A DNA stretch of 64,000 bases from Oreohelix idahoensis (taxonomy: Eukaryota > Mollusca > Gastropoda > Stylommatophora > Oreohelicidae), in NCBI GenBank assembly GCA_024509875.1, contig JAMPIV010022919.1:1-64000 (forward strand). The letters are read 5' to 3'. Under the pieces are notes generated by a model, which did no database searches, had not been told where the DNA came from, and saw nothing but the letters and a program-made list of their open reading frames with translations. Made by a program: the position numbers and the translations under genes. Positions 30,659 to 40,654 of this stretch are shown in pieces (the first letter of the stretch is position 1; each line of letters begins with the position of its first letter).

Positions 30659-33520
30659 TTAACTGGAATCATGTGGGCATCTGGACAATATGTCCGCCAT
30701 CACATTATCCGAACCACGGATAGCTCGCACCGTGAAATGGAAAGGCTGAAGAGCAATAGCATAACGAGTAGATCTCGAGCTCTTCAAATCCTTACTTTGC
30801 ATAGCCGTAAGAGCTTTTTGGTCGGTTTCCATAAAGAAATGCGCGCCCAGAAGGAACCTTTGTAGCTTAAGAATGGACCAAACCATAGCCAACAATTCAC
30901 GGTCTAAAACCGAGTAATTCCTTTCTGCCGCATTTAGCTTCCTAGAAATATACATTACAGGATGCAGAGTTCCTGAATATTCCTGCATTAGTGCCGCTCC
31001 AATCCCAGTGGAAGAGGCATCACTACGAAGAACAAAAGTCTTATCAATCGTTGGTAGTCTTAAGATAGGATGAGATGAGAACAAATTCTTAACCTGATCC
31101 AATGAAGATTGGCATTCCTGGGACCAACGCACCATATTAGGAGAACCTTTTTTCAATAACGATGAAAGTGGTGCCATAATGGAGGACAGATTCTCAATGA
31201 ATCTTCCATAGAATTGTATCAATCCCAAGAGACTACGCACTTGCTTTTTTGTCTTCGGAACCGAGATATTTAATATCTTCGAAATGTTTTGGTCCTCTGT
31301 CTTCAACAGACCATGACCAACTCGATGACCTAGGAAGGAAATTTCACTAAACCCAACAAAAGCTTTAGAGGGTTTTGCAGTCAAACTATGCTCACGTAGA
31401 GTAGATAGCAATTCCTTTAGACCCAAATAGTGTTCTTCCCAAGTATCGCTGAAAAGACAGATGTCGTCTAAATATGCGATGACATCTGCACGATCTGATA
31501 GAATTCGTCGCATCATGCGCACGAAAGTCGCTGGGGCGTTCATAAGCCCGAAAGGCATAAAATTCCATTGAAACAGACCCCTAGGTGTCGAAAAAGCAGT
31601 GAGAGGTTTGGCGTGTTCCGTCAGTGGGACTTGCCAATAACCTTTCGACAAGTCTAGTTTAGTAAAGAATTTAGCTTTAGAAAGTCTAATAAGTAGATCA
31701 TCTAATAACGGCATAGGTTCAGCATCGAACTTCGTAACTTGATTTAATTTGCGATAGTCAACGCAAAGACGTATGTTATTGTCTTTCTTTCGAACAATAA
31801 CTATCGACGAAGAATAAGCTGAAGTGGATGGTTCAATTATTTGCAGTTGAATCATTTCATCCAATTCTTTCTCGACTTGTGCTTGAAAATGAATAGGTAT
31901 TGGGTATGGTCTTACTCTGATCGGATTACGATCAGTAAGTATGATGTCATGTTCTATGACATCTGTGTGTCCAGGAATGTCGGTAAGGACATCCTGATAT
32001 GATTGTAGCGTAGAGGATACTTGACGTTGCTCCTCAAAAGACAAGTTCGAAGAAACGGTAACGTTTTTCCACGATTCCGTTGAAGTAAGTGGAATCGCAG
32101 GAAGAGGTAAGTTAACGTCAGAAAAAATAGTTTCCTCATCCTGTATAACGGACAGGGATGAGATGTGACCATGTTGGACTGGAGAGTCGTCCGTCGCCTG
32201 GAAAATAGGCTGCAAATAGTCTGGACGTTCAATAAACTCTGTTAGCATATTTATATGGAAGGTTTTATGCCTTCCATCCACATCGACAATATAGTCGACA
32301 TCGGAAATTTTGGAGACTATAGTGTATGGACCTTTCCATGAAATGAGAAGTCTATTCTCTCTTGAGGGAAGTAAGACATATGCTTTGTCTCCAGGACAAA
32401 GTTGACGTAGGCGTCTTTTCTTGTTAGCAAATCGCCTAGCTTTTTCTTTCGCAAATTCGGAAGATGAAGTTGCTAACCTGCACGATTCGATAATCTTTTC
32501 TCTAAGAGCAATGACATATTCATATGACGATTGTGTATCATCGTCAATATTATCAGAAGTTATCAAATCGTGTAACAAGGACATCGGACCGCGCGGTTGC
32601 GCGCCAAAGACAAGTTCGAAAGGAGAAAACCCTGTATGCTCGTTGGGAACCTCTCTATAGGCAAAGAGAGCTGCAGGTAAAACCCTGTCCCAATCTTCAG
32701 GATGATCCTCCGTTATCTTGCCAAGTAAGTTCTTTAGTGTCCTGTTAAGACGTTCTACCAATCCATTGGACATTGGATGATAAATACTACTGAGAGACCT
32801 TTTAATGTCTAGCGTAGCCATTACCTGAGACATAACGTCCGAAATTAACTGAGTGCCGTGGTCCGACAGTATTTCTCCGGGGAATCCCAGACGAGAAAAT
32901 ATGAGCCAAAGAGCATCAGCGATATCGACAGTTGATATGCTCTTCAGAGGAATAGCCTCTGGCCAACGCGTGCACATGTCCACGCAAGTGAGGATAAATT
33001 GGTGTCCTCTGGCTGACTTAATCTTGAACGGACCAATGATGTCTATAGCCATTTTCTGAAACGGCCGAATCGGAATATCTGCAGCCTGAATAGGAGCAGC
33101 ATGTCTCGGACCTCTAGACTTGACCTCTTGACAAATTTTGCAAGATCGGCAATAAATTCGGATGTCTTTATTCACGAATGGCCAAAAGAAGGACGCAAGG
33201 ACTCTAGTTTTAGTTCTGGAAAACCCCATGTGTCCAGCACACTGAGAATCGTGTGCATGCTGAAGAATTAAGGCTCTCATACACTTAGGCACAAGAATTT
33301 GCGAGTGCATAGACTTGTCCGAGTGTTGTACCACCCGTACCAATATATCATTCTTCATAGTAATATACGATTTGTGATTAGTATTTTGATTGGGATCCCC
33401 TTTCTTTGCAAGAAGGAAGAATTTCTTCAAAGAAGGATCCTCTTCTTGACGTTTAACAAACGAGTCATGGGAAATCACCAAGTGCTCGTCTTGGCTATCA
33501 ACTTCATTACTATTATCCGA
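30659..33520 (-). CDS. pol: Gmr1-like pol: integrase, reverse transcriptase, RNase H
   Basis: Open from 33520, directly after a TAA; no ATG start is implied (first listed codon is TTG at 33481, residue 1 below). Order: zinc-binding HHCC region (residues about 75-117, CRSCKIC), integrase core with D147 (MAID), D207 (ILSDHGTQ) and E243 (GLVER), a DD35E set, then a GPY-type motif (WKGPYTI, about 382-388). RT follows with CVDYRKLN, FTKLDLSKGYW (D610) and YLDD (670-673). RNase H has D821, E862, D887 and D930, all present. No stop or frameshift in about 940 codons. The enzyme would copy element RNA and integrate the cDNA in the nucleus. Integrase before RT is the defining oddity. Confidence 0.95.
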   Translation of the reverse strand, partial: SDNSNEVDSQDEHLVISHDSFVKRQEEDPSLKKFFLLAKKGDPNQNTNHKSYITMKNDILVRVVQHSDKSMHSQILVPKCMRALILQHAHDSQCAGHMGFSRTKTRVLASFFWPFVNKDIRIYCRSCKICQEVKSRGPRHAAPIQAADIPIRPFQKMAIDIIGPFKIKSARGHQFILTCVDMCTRWPEAIPLKSISTVDIADALWLIFSRLGFPGEILSDHGTQLISDVMSQVMATLDIKRSLSSIYHPMSNGLVERLNRTLKNLLGKITEDHPEDWDRVLPAALFAYREVPNEHTGFSPFELVFGAQPRGPMSLLHDLITSDNIDDDTQSSYEYVIALREKIIESCRLATSSSEFAKEKARRFANKKRRLRQLCPGDKAYVLLPSRENRLLISWKGPYTIVSKISDVDYIVDVDGRHKTFHINMLTEFIERPDYLQPIFQATDDSPVQHGHISSLSVIQDEETIFSDVNLPLPAIPLTSTESWKNVTVSSNLSFEEQRQVSSTLQSYQDVLTDIPGHTDVIEHDIILTDRNPIRVRPYPIPIHFQAQVEKELDEMIQLQIIEPSTSAYSSSIVIVRKKDNNIRLCVDYRKLNQVTKFDAEPMPLLDDLLIRLSKAKFFTKLDLSKGYWQVPLTEHAKPLTAFSTPRGLFQWNFMPFGLMNAPATFVRMMRRILSDRADVIAYLDDICLFSDTWEEHYLGLKELLSTLREHSLTAKPSKAFVGFSEISFLGHRVGHGLLKTEDQNISKILNISVPKTKKQVRSLLGLIQFYGRFIENLSSIMAPLSSLLKKGSPNMVRWSQECQSSLDQVKNLFSSHPILRLPTIDKTFVLRSDASSTGIGAALMQEYSGTLHPVMYISRKLNAAERNYSVLDRELLAMVWSILKLQRFLLGAHFFMETDQKALTAMQSKDLKSSRSTRYAIALQPFHFTVRAIRGSDNVMADILSRCPHDSS

Positions 33521-33952
33521 TTAAGTTGGGGGATTAAGAGCTTGAGCTCTTGTCACCACTGCATTGACCGCTTGAATGTTTCGTTCTTCCCAACTAGAAA
33601 TTTGTTGCGGGGTGCATTCCTTAACCCCATGAATACGACCGATTATAAGATCCGCAATAGGATTAGGAAGAAGACATGCATGGACATCTCCTGTGAAGAA
33701 GGGAGTGTCAATCCTAATAATAGCAGTAGGATAACTTTCCATAGTACCACCAAATGTAACACATTTGATTGTTTTTCCAGTGGCACAGCAAGGATCTATC
33801 AGAGACTCCCTAACCCCGACGGTAGTACATCCCGAATCGAAAAGTACTGAGACTAGCCTATCATTTATTAGACCTTTATGTAAGATGAGAGATCCTCTCC
33901 CATCATGCGCAACTGTAGCAGGTAGAGCACAGGCCACACTGGCCACCAGAAA
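33521..33952 (-). CDS. pro: Gmr1-like aspartic protease
   Basis: The minus-strand frame runs from inside the 5' LTR (open from 34192) through 33952 into a retropepsin with VLFDSGCTTVGVR at about 33830, then PNPIADLIIGRIHG, and ends TAA at 33523-33521. The same frame resumes beyond that TAA as pol. The catalytic Asp is in the DSG triad. The segment from AHDGRGSL onward matches the remnant at window start. In a complete relative gag would precede it; here LTR-derived codons do. How translation would start is unknown. Confidence 0.88.
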   Translation of the reverse strand, partial: FLVASVACALPATVAHDGRGSLILHKGLINDRLVSVLFDSGCTTVGVRESLIDPCCATGKTIKCVTFGGTMESYPTAIIRIDTPFFTGDVHACLLPNPIADLIIGRIHGVKECTPQQISSWEERNIQAVNAVVTRAQALNPPT

Positions 33953-35104
33953 TGTAACTGTCTTTTTCCTCTTGTTGATGTGATCACTGGCCCAAGACAG
34001 AATACATGTTGTTAGATGTGTAGTGCGAGCGTATGATGAATTGAGTGTGGGTGCGAATGAAGGCGCGAATGTGTTTAGGCTCGTATAGATGTAGATCCTG
34101 CAACCCATACACTCACATGCAGTAGTCAAGGATGCTTGGACACTGCAGGCACGTTTCAAAACATTTATTGACGAGAACACACATGGTATCAACAGGAACA
34201 GTCAGTGTAACAAGGTCATGCTGACCGGAAATCGATAGGTATACATTAGGCATTCAACAAGCTGGTAAACATTTGAATATTCGTGCATGGTCAATACAAT
34301 GTTCTTCAATAATGACAGTTCGTGGCGTCGCCCTGGTATCACTGACTAAACGCGTCAGATACCTTAATCACTTTGACACATAGGTGCAACTTGGCATTCC
34401 CCGCCAATTGCACTGTATTAGGCTGTAGTACATTAGCCGAAAACACAGTCCTCGTTCTGACGTCAGCTGTGTACTTCTGATAAGCAGGTTACCATCAACC
34501 CTGCAGTAATGCTTATTGTAGACATAAATACCGCCAATCTGAGGTTCCCACAATATATCTTCGTCACTGGATTTCTGGACAATATAAAGACTAATAGTCT
34601 TGGATGGCTACCTCGAGCACAAAATATAAGTTCTGAAATGGAGGATCGGTGAGCTGCAGTTCACAGACTAGGCAATCTTTTAACATGTTCTGCCACCGAA
34701 AGCATAGTAATGGAAAAAGTCGGTATTACCTGTAACCGAATCCACAGAATATAACAAGGAACTCTGCTGTCATTCCAACGCACAGAGATTCACTGGGGAA
34801 AACTGCCATCGCAGTCACTTCGAAGATTCTCCCCGAAAAAAACAATGGACTCTCGTCCCTTCAGAAACCAGGACACTTCACGGCTTGCCGGAAGTCTAAC
34901 TCAACTCCCGCTTAAAAAACCCTGCCTATGGGCATACGCCAGAACTGTCTACCTTTGACCCTAAAGGTCAAACACAATGAATGAATAAACAAGGGAAGAC
35001 AACCCCTAATCAACCTGACATCGCAGGTAAAGACACAATTATTCTTATGATAAAAACATAAGCAAATAACTTGACAGATGACTCCGTCAAAAATGACAGC
35101 AACA
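33953..35104 (-). repeat. 5' LTR of Gmr1-like element
   Basis: Starts TGTTGCTGTC and ends GACAGTTACA on the element strand. Just inside the element, after four bases, comes TGGTGGCCAGTG, a candidate primer-binding site beginning with TGG. Confidence 0.94.
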
Positions 35105-35109
35105 CTAAC

Positions 35110-35805
35110 TGATCTAAGTGACATGAACAGTAATCTAAAAACATAACTGGTGAAGTGAATGCTCCCCGAAAAACAGTGGAAGAAACCTGTAATTGTAGAG
35201 CTGGGATTCGCTTTATCCAAAGAATACAGATTCACTGTAGAGAAGTGTCCTAAGGTTGCGCCAGACGGTGAACAACATCAAGTTTTTTTTTAGGTAAGCA
35301 CGTGTGCCAGGGTACCCTGATGAAAGAACCGAGTGAAAGTGATGGAAGTATGTTCGTTGTTTAATGCACTCACTTGTTGTATTTTTTCCTTAGGCAAGAT
35401 TTGCTGCTTAAGTAAATTGTTCCTTTAGAATAGATACTGCTGTCAAAGTCAGTCTATACCTTCTAAGGGGGACAATATTAGACCCTAACCATATGTATTT
35501 GTGACTCTTTGGGCCATCATCTGTCTCATAACGGGGCTGTGGGCTAAACCTAGAGTTAACATCATACCGGGGCTATCATCCTTGTAGCATTCTCTTGATA
35601 TTTTATGACTATTTGTATATGTTTTGATGTAATTTCTATGTGTTGTGAAGGAATTTTAAATGATAATTAAAATTTCCCTTGGAATTAATCAGCGTGTTGG
35701 TCAGCTCGTTCTAATATATATATTCATTGTTATAGATTTCCCACGTCTGTGTGTTTAACTGTCGTCACGTGTATGTGCGTGCCCGTGAGTAGATAGAAAT
35801 ATAGG

Positions 35806-35865
<60 letters not shown>

Positions 35866-36394
35866 TTAGACTGTCTGACGCTGTAAAAGCTATCGTAGAA
35901 GATAGGTGAGAGAGAGAATTTTTTTTTCGCTTGCAGAGACAGCCTCTATATCACATTCTATCATCTCACTCGTGGAAATCTATTGTGTATTTCTATCTCA
36001 CACTGTGACTGTCACTCATTCCAACCTATTCAGAAGGGACCAACCCAAGTCTTAAATCTCCTATCAAAAAATCTACGACAAGTCCTCAGTCAAATTAATT
36101 AGTCACACCCTTGATTCTGTTTGTTATCAACCAACAAATTTATCCTTGGTACAGTTTTTTGAAAGAGATAACCACATAGCATGTTCAGCCTCTAGATGGT
36201 TTCTTGCTTTGGATTCACCTGAGAAAATGACTGAGAATCCTAATTCACAGAGAAAAGTTGTTATAGGATAATATAGTTATTTACTGAATATTCCCTGTAA
36301 CCCCTTAACAAGCTTTTCAGGTAAGCTTACCCCAGGATGGGAACCCATGGCGTCAACAAAATTCAGCTTGTATCCCATCAAAAACTTGTATTAT
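35110..36394. other. no recognisable gene
   Basis: Non-coding flank of the Gmr1-like insertion with a (TA)n microsatellite at about 35806-35862. Confidence 0.5.
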
Positions 36395-36515
36395 TACAGG
36401 CAAAGACATAGCATCTCTGCAGAATTCTGAGAAGAGAACACTCAAAAGAATGTACCGTTCAATCAAGGATATATACATCAATGAATGGAGAATTATACCA
36501 AGTAAGAATATAAAA
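36395..36515 (+). pseudogene. non-LTR RT fossil
   Basis: Reads SEKRTLKRMYRSIKD then NEWRI, similar to the R-LRKIYGP...EWRIR-N block near the C-terminus of RTE- or Jockey-like elements. Very short, so tentative. Confidence 0.35.
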
Positions 36516-36559
36516 AAAAAAAGTTAGTTGCTTATCCTTTACAGGACGTGGCAATCAAC

Positions 36560-36870
36560 CCCAGCTTTTATTGGCTGTTTGTGATTTTTCTAGGCAATTT
36601 TTTCATTTAGTAGTTTGCCATTGCTTTCTGAACGGTACGGCGCTTATACCATTGTTAAAAATCCACACAAAGCGATCTGCTACCAAACCGCCTGCAGCAG
36701 GTTTCGAACCTGGTAGTAAGAATATAACTTGTCCATATTGTTTTGCTGAAGTTTTTAGTGACTTACATTTTTTTACAGGATGGGATAGCTGGTCCAATGC
36801 CCAACCCTCCTTAGAGGTGGCATCTTAAGGCATGCGTTATTATTCTTTTTCCCCTCTCAGGCCCCACTAA
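36560..36870 (+). repeat. SINE-like element, copy C
   Basis: Has a B-box-like GCAGGTTTCGAACCTGG at 36695-36715, then CCAATGCCCAACCCTCC, GGCATCTTAAGGCATGCG and TTATTCTTTTTCCCCTCTCAGG, parallel to copies at 18880 and 26490. Confidence 0.5.
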
Positions 36871-36879
36871 CACAGGGAT

Positions 36880-37120
36880 GATGGATAGGACATACACTGA
36901 GGAAATCTGCTGATAGTATTACAATGCAGTTCTTGTTCAGGTTCGTTCGTTCGTTCATTCCCCAGGGTAAGACAGGTAGAGGGTGACTGTAGAACGTGTG
37001 GAGAAGAAAACTGACATGAAGGGAATGAAGAAGACACAGAAAGATCTTGAGCTGATGGCACTGGACAGGAAGTCTTGGTATAAGTTTGTTGAAGGCTTAA
37101 GAGCCGTCTAAAAAATCCCA
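36880..37120 (+). pseudogene. RTE-like non-LTR C-terminal fragment, copy 2
   Basis: Broken frames with HTLRKSADSIT, VWRRKLT and ALDRKSWYKFVEGL, matching the end of 39160-40640. A small GTTCGTTCGTTC tract interrupts it. Confidence 0.7.
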
Positions 37121-37134
37121 CCTCAACTGCGACC

Positions 37135-37197
37135 TCCGAGCCATGGACCACCGAGCTAGGAAGCTAGTGCACTAACCACTGTGCTACTGCGGCTCCA
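37135..37197 (-). repeat. tRNA-like SINE head
   Basis: Minus strand GTGGAGCCGCAGTAGC with a clean A box (TAGCACAGTGG). The B box is weak and no body could be traced. Confidence 0.45.
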
Positions 37198-37224
37198 CTT
37201 CCCTTAAGTACTGGACTGGATGAA

Positions 37225-37322
37225 ATTTTACAGATGTGATCATTCCTGTGTTGTTGCAGAGTATCTTGGTTTTTACTTTCTGTCTTTGACATTATATAGC
37301 GTTTGTAACCTTCTGTGAAGTA
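37225..37322. repeat. minisatellite, part left of mariner
   Basis: One unit of about 70 bp (TTATATAGCGTTTGTAACC, CTTCTGTGAAG) of the repeat that continues at 38629. Confidence 0.7.
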
Positions 37323-38628
37323 CAAGGGGATTGACATAAGTCTTGGGCCTGACCATGAAGGAGTCACAGGAGGAAGATGAAACTTGGCACATTTAAAGTT
37401 CATCATATTTGCACTGGATGTGTGAAGTACGTGTTTGTTTCTTCAATGGGGTTTCTCGCTACGGTGCACGGCGCAATGTACCCTATTGACCGGAACTGCT
37501 GCTCCAAAGATTTGACAAAACAATGGAAAAGAAGGAGGCCAGAGCTGTGATAAAATTTCTGATGTTTCAGGGAAAAACACCTACAGAAATACACAGGTAG
37601 ATGGAACCAGTGTTTCGTGTCCTTCACATACTTCGGTAAAAAACTGGTGTCAACAGTTTAAGTGCCGCCGCTCAAATGTTGCTGATCTGCCAAGATCTGG
37701 TAGACCAGCCTCAGAGTGCAACGATGAAAATGCAACAAGAGTGAAGAAAATCATTGACCAGGATCAAAAAATGACAATTGTGGAGATAGCTAGTAGAGTA
37801 AAACTAAATGAAAGAACAGTTTATAGAATTTTACACAACAGACTGAACATGAGAAAAGTGTGTGCACGCTGGGTTCCGCGACTGTTGACACGTGAACAGA
37901 AGCAAACGAGGGTAAATTGCTGTCAACAGTTGCTCAAAAAGTGTCAGTCAAAAATTTTTTTGGAGACCATGGTGACAGTAGATGAGACTTGGGTACACCA
38001 TTATGACCCCGAATCCAAAATTGCCAGCATGCAATGGAAAACCCCGGGCTCCCCAACACCTGTCAAGGGCGCAGAAATCTGCAGGAAAAGTGATGCTGAC
38101 TGTTTTTTGGGACGGCAAAGGTGTCCTTTTGAAAGATTATCTGCCTCGTGGCAACATAGTTAATGGACAGTACTATGCAGGTCTTCTCACAAAACTAAGA
38201 AAGGTTGTGACCAGGAAACGAGGGATAACACGCACTCAAAATGTTCCTTTGCTTAAAGACAACGCGCCCTCTCACAAAGCACGGCTTGTGCAGCTAGCAG
38301 TCAACGATTTGAATATTGAAATTCTTCCACACACACCATATTCTCCAGATTTGGCTCCATCAGACTTTTTTCTATTCCCAAATCTTAAAAAAACAGCTAA
38401 AAGGAAATCATTTTGACAGCGATGAAGAGGTTATACTGGCATGTGATGACTGGTTTAGTTTGAAAAATAGGGTGTTCTACTCCCAAGGTCTTTTCAAGGT
38501 CAAGCAGAGATGGCGAAAGTGTGTCAATTCAGACGGTGGCTATATTGAAAAGGAATAAACACTTTACAAAATTTCAGCTCTCAGTGACATGTCCTTCATG
38601 GTCAGGCCCAAGACTTATGTCAATCTAT
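37323..38628 (+). mobile_element. mariner transposon, about 1.3 kb
   Basis: Inverted repeats of about 33 bp (ATTGACATAAGTCTTGGGCC, continuing TGACCATGAAGGA) at 37330-37362 and 38592-38624, flanked by TA on each side, inserted in a minisatellite whose units read through once it is removed. The outermost few bases of the two ends have diverged. Size and TA target are usual for mariner. Confidence 0.9.
37523..38558 (+). pseudogene. mariner D34D transposase
   Basis: ATG at 37523 (MEKKEARAVIKFLMF), in-frame TAG at codon 26 (37598-37600), then shifts near 37620, 38060 and in an A-run near 38390. Visible parts: helix-turn-helix region (TIVEIASRVKLNERTVYRIL, ARWVPRLLT), catalytic D in VTVDETWVHHYDP, D in LKDNAPSHKA and D in YSPDLAPSDFF; the last two are 34 residues apart, the mariner D34D pattern. 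C-terminus ends GGYIEKE. All catalytic acids survive but the frame is dead. Confidence 0.9.
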
Positions 38629-39150
38629 TATAATACAGTGTTTTTATTTCCTGTGTTCAAAACAATATAGCAATTGTAATCTTCACTGAAGGATTATAAT
38701 GCAGTGTTTGCACTTCCAATTTTAACACAATATAGTGTTTTTAACCTTCTGTGAAAGATTATAATACACTGTTTTTGCTTCATGTGTTTTATACCTTACT
38801 TGTGCAGTCATAGTTTAGGATGACTTCTTATGATTTGTGTAGTTGTAGAATGTGCAGCAAAAACACAACAATGTGACATTATTATTGTTCAGCACAAGAT
38901 GTCAAAAACGTAACATTGTAGCCCAGCAGAAAAAGTAAAAAAACACCAAACTGTAGTACAACAGTGAGTGTTAAAAACATTATAGTCCAAAACATGAAGT
39001 CAAAAACATTACACTGTATTCCTAGACAATAAGTTTAAAAAATAAATAAACTCTGATGTAGCCCTTTACAGGAAGTCAAAAACATTACCTTCATTGGAAG
39101 TTAAAAAAACACTATAAAAAAAAACAAAAAAACGCACACATCATTTACAT
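38629..39150. repeat. minisatellite, part right of mariner
   Basis: Units of about 65-70 bp (TATAATACAGTGTTTTTA, CAATATAGTGTTTTTAACC) to about 38790, grading into degenerate units of about 40 bp with GTCAAAAACATTACACTGTA to 39115. Similar degenerate units (AGTCAAAAGCACTACATTAG) reappear at 41320-41400 beyond the inserted retroelements. Confidence 0.75.
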
Positions 39151-39159
39151 AGATCAAGT

Positions 39160-40640
39160 AAAGATCCTGTACAGACCAGATAGCCACATTGAGAATAATA
39201 GTTGAACAAAGTCTGGAATGGAATTTACAGCTATACATCAGATTCGTGGACTATGAAAAGGCATTTGACAGTGCAGACAGAGAATAGCTTTGGAAATTGA
39301 TGAGGCATTATGGAGTTCCCATGAAGATCATTAACTTAATAAAGAAGACCTATGAAGACATGACATGCAGAGTTCTTCATGAAGGACAACTTACAGAACC
39401 GTTTAGGATTAGAATGGGAGTGAGACAGGGATGCCTCTTGTATCCATTTCATTTCTAACTAGCAATAAATTGGGTTATCTTCTTCTTCTTCCTCGTTCGT
39501 CCTGAAAAGGACGTTGGTTGCGTTGTGTCCATTTACAGCGAAGCTGCAATATCTGCACCTTTCGGCCGACACATCCGACTTCAGCATGGCATTTTTTGGG
39601 ACCGGGTTTGCCTTCCCACTTCGATCCCTACTCTCTCAGCCAGACTGCAGTGATGCAGCTTGTTTCCAGGACCACCACTTGGAGGTGGAGTAGGGTCTTG
39701 GTCAGCTCTGGTTCGTTGACGCAAGCAGTCAAGCTATGGGTCGCTTACTGCATTCTCTATTGCGGCATCTTTAGGTCCCTAAAGGTTATGAATACATCGA
39801 CATCACACAACAGAAATGGAATCCAGTGGAATCTGACTAAACAGCTTGATGATCTGGATTTTGCAGATGACTTAGCTCTTCTGTCCCATAACCATAATCA
39901 GATGCAAGAGAAAATGAAAATTCTCGATGAGAAGTCACAACAAGTGGGCCTGAAAATACACAGGGAAAAGACAAAGATTATGAGAATAAATGCAAGAAAT
40001 GATAACAAGGTTGAATTTGAAGAAACACCACTAAAAGATGTAGAATTCTACACATATCTTGGAAGTAATATAGACAAAGTTGGAGGGACAGACAGTGATA
40101 TCAAAATAAGAATACAAAAAGCAAGAGGAGCTTTCATTGGATTGGGAAACATATGGAGAACAAGAGAAATCAAGTCCAACATGAAAATAAGAATCTTCAA
40201 CTCAGATGTGAAGTCAGTCCTATTGTATGGCTCTGAGACATGGAGAACAACAAAAACAACAACCAAAAAGCTACAGACTTTTATAAATGGGTGCTTGCAT
40301 AGAATAGAAGGACTGAAATGGTATGACAAAGTCACAAATGTGGAATTGATGACAAGAACCAGACAAGTGCCAGTGGAACAAGAGTTGATAAGAAGACGAT
40401 GGCGATGTATAGGACACACATTGAGGAAACCTGCTGATAGCATTACAAGACAGTCCTTGTTCTGGAATCCACAGGGAAAGAGAGGCAAAGGTAGACCAAA
40501 AAACACATGGAGAAGAGAACTGGAAACAGAGGTGAAAATGATGAGGAAAACATGGAAAGAACTTGAGCAGATGACACAGGACAGGAAGACTTGGCATGTG
40601 TTTGTTGAAGGCCTATGCTCCTTGGGGAGCTAAAGGGTAT
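39160..40640 (+). pseudogene. RTE-like non-LTR retrotransposon, 5'-truncated RT
   Basis: Starts within RT (RSCTDQIATLRIIVEQSLEW), motif A FVDYEKAFDS at about 39235, motif B GVRQGCLL, then a 305-bp insertion, then catalytic FADDLALLSH at about 39860 and the thumb and C-terminal region (YGSETWRTT, IRRRWRCIGHTLRK, TWRRELE) to a stop at 40631-40633. The part after the insertion is one open frame of about 280 residues. Stops in DRE*LW and HF*LAIN kill the upstream part. Sequence style is that of RTE-type endonuclease-reverse transcriptases; the endonuclease half is missing. Confidence 0.85.
39479..39783. mobile_element. 305-bp insertion in the RT gene, with 6-bp target duplication
   Basis: Between RT motif B and the FADD motif the frame is broken by a block starting CTTCTTCTTCTTCC and ending TTTAGGTCCCTAAA, flanked by GGTTAT (39473-39478 and 39784-39789). 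On the minus strand it ends in an AAG-rich tail, as in a SINE. No tRNA-like A/B boxes were clear. It contains CGTCCTGAAAAGGACG, a short palindrome. Confidence 0.75.
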
Positions 40641-40654
40641 TGATTGAAGTAAAA

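Larger units (their letters stand above)
29045..35104 (-). mobile_element. Gmr1-like Ty3/gypsy retrotransposon without gag, 6,060 bp
   Basis: Minus-strand element with equal 1,152-bp LTRs (29045-30196 and 33953-35104) and a 5-bp target duplication CTAAC (29040-29044 and 35105-35109). The internal 3,756 bp hold protease, then integrase, then RT and RNase H. Ty3/gypsy elements normally place integrase last; integrase before RT in a gypsy-type polymerase marks the Gmr1 group. The protease begins about 45 bases from the LTR and no gag lies between. Pol is otherwise uninterrupted apart from one TAA. LTR differences number about a dozen plus two indels, so the insertion is fairly young. Confidence 0.93.
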
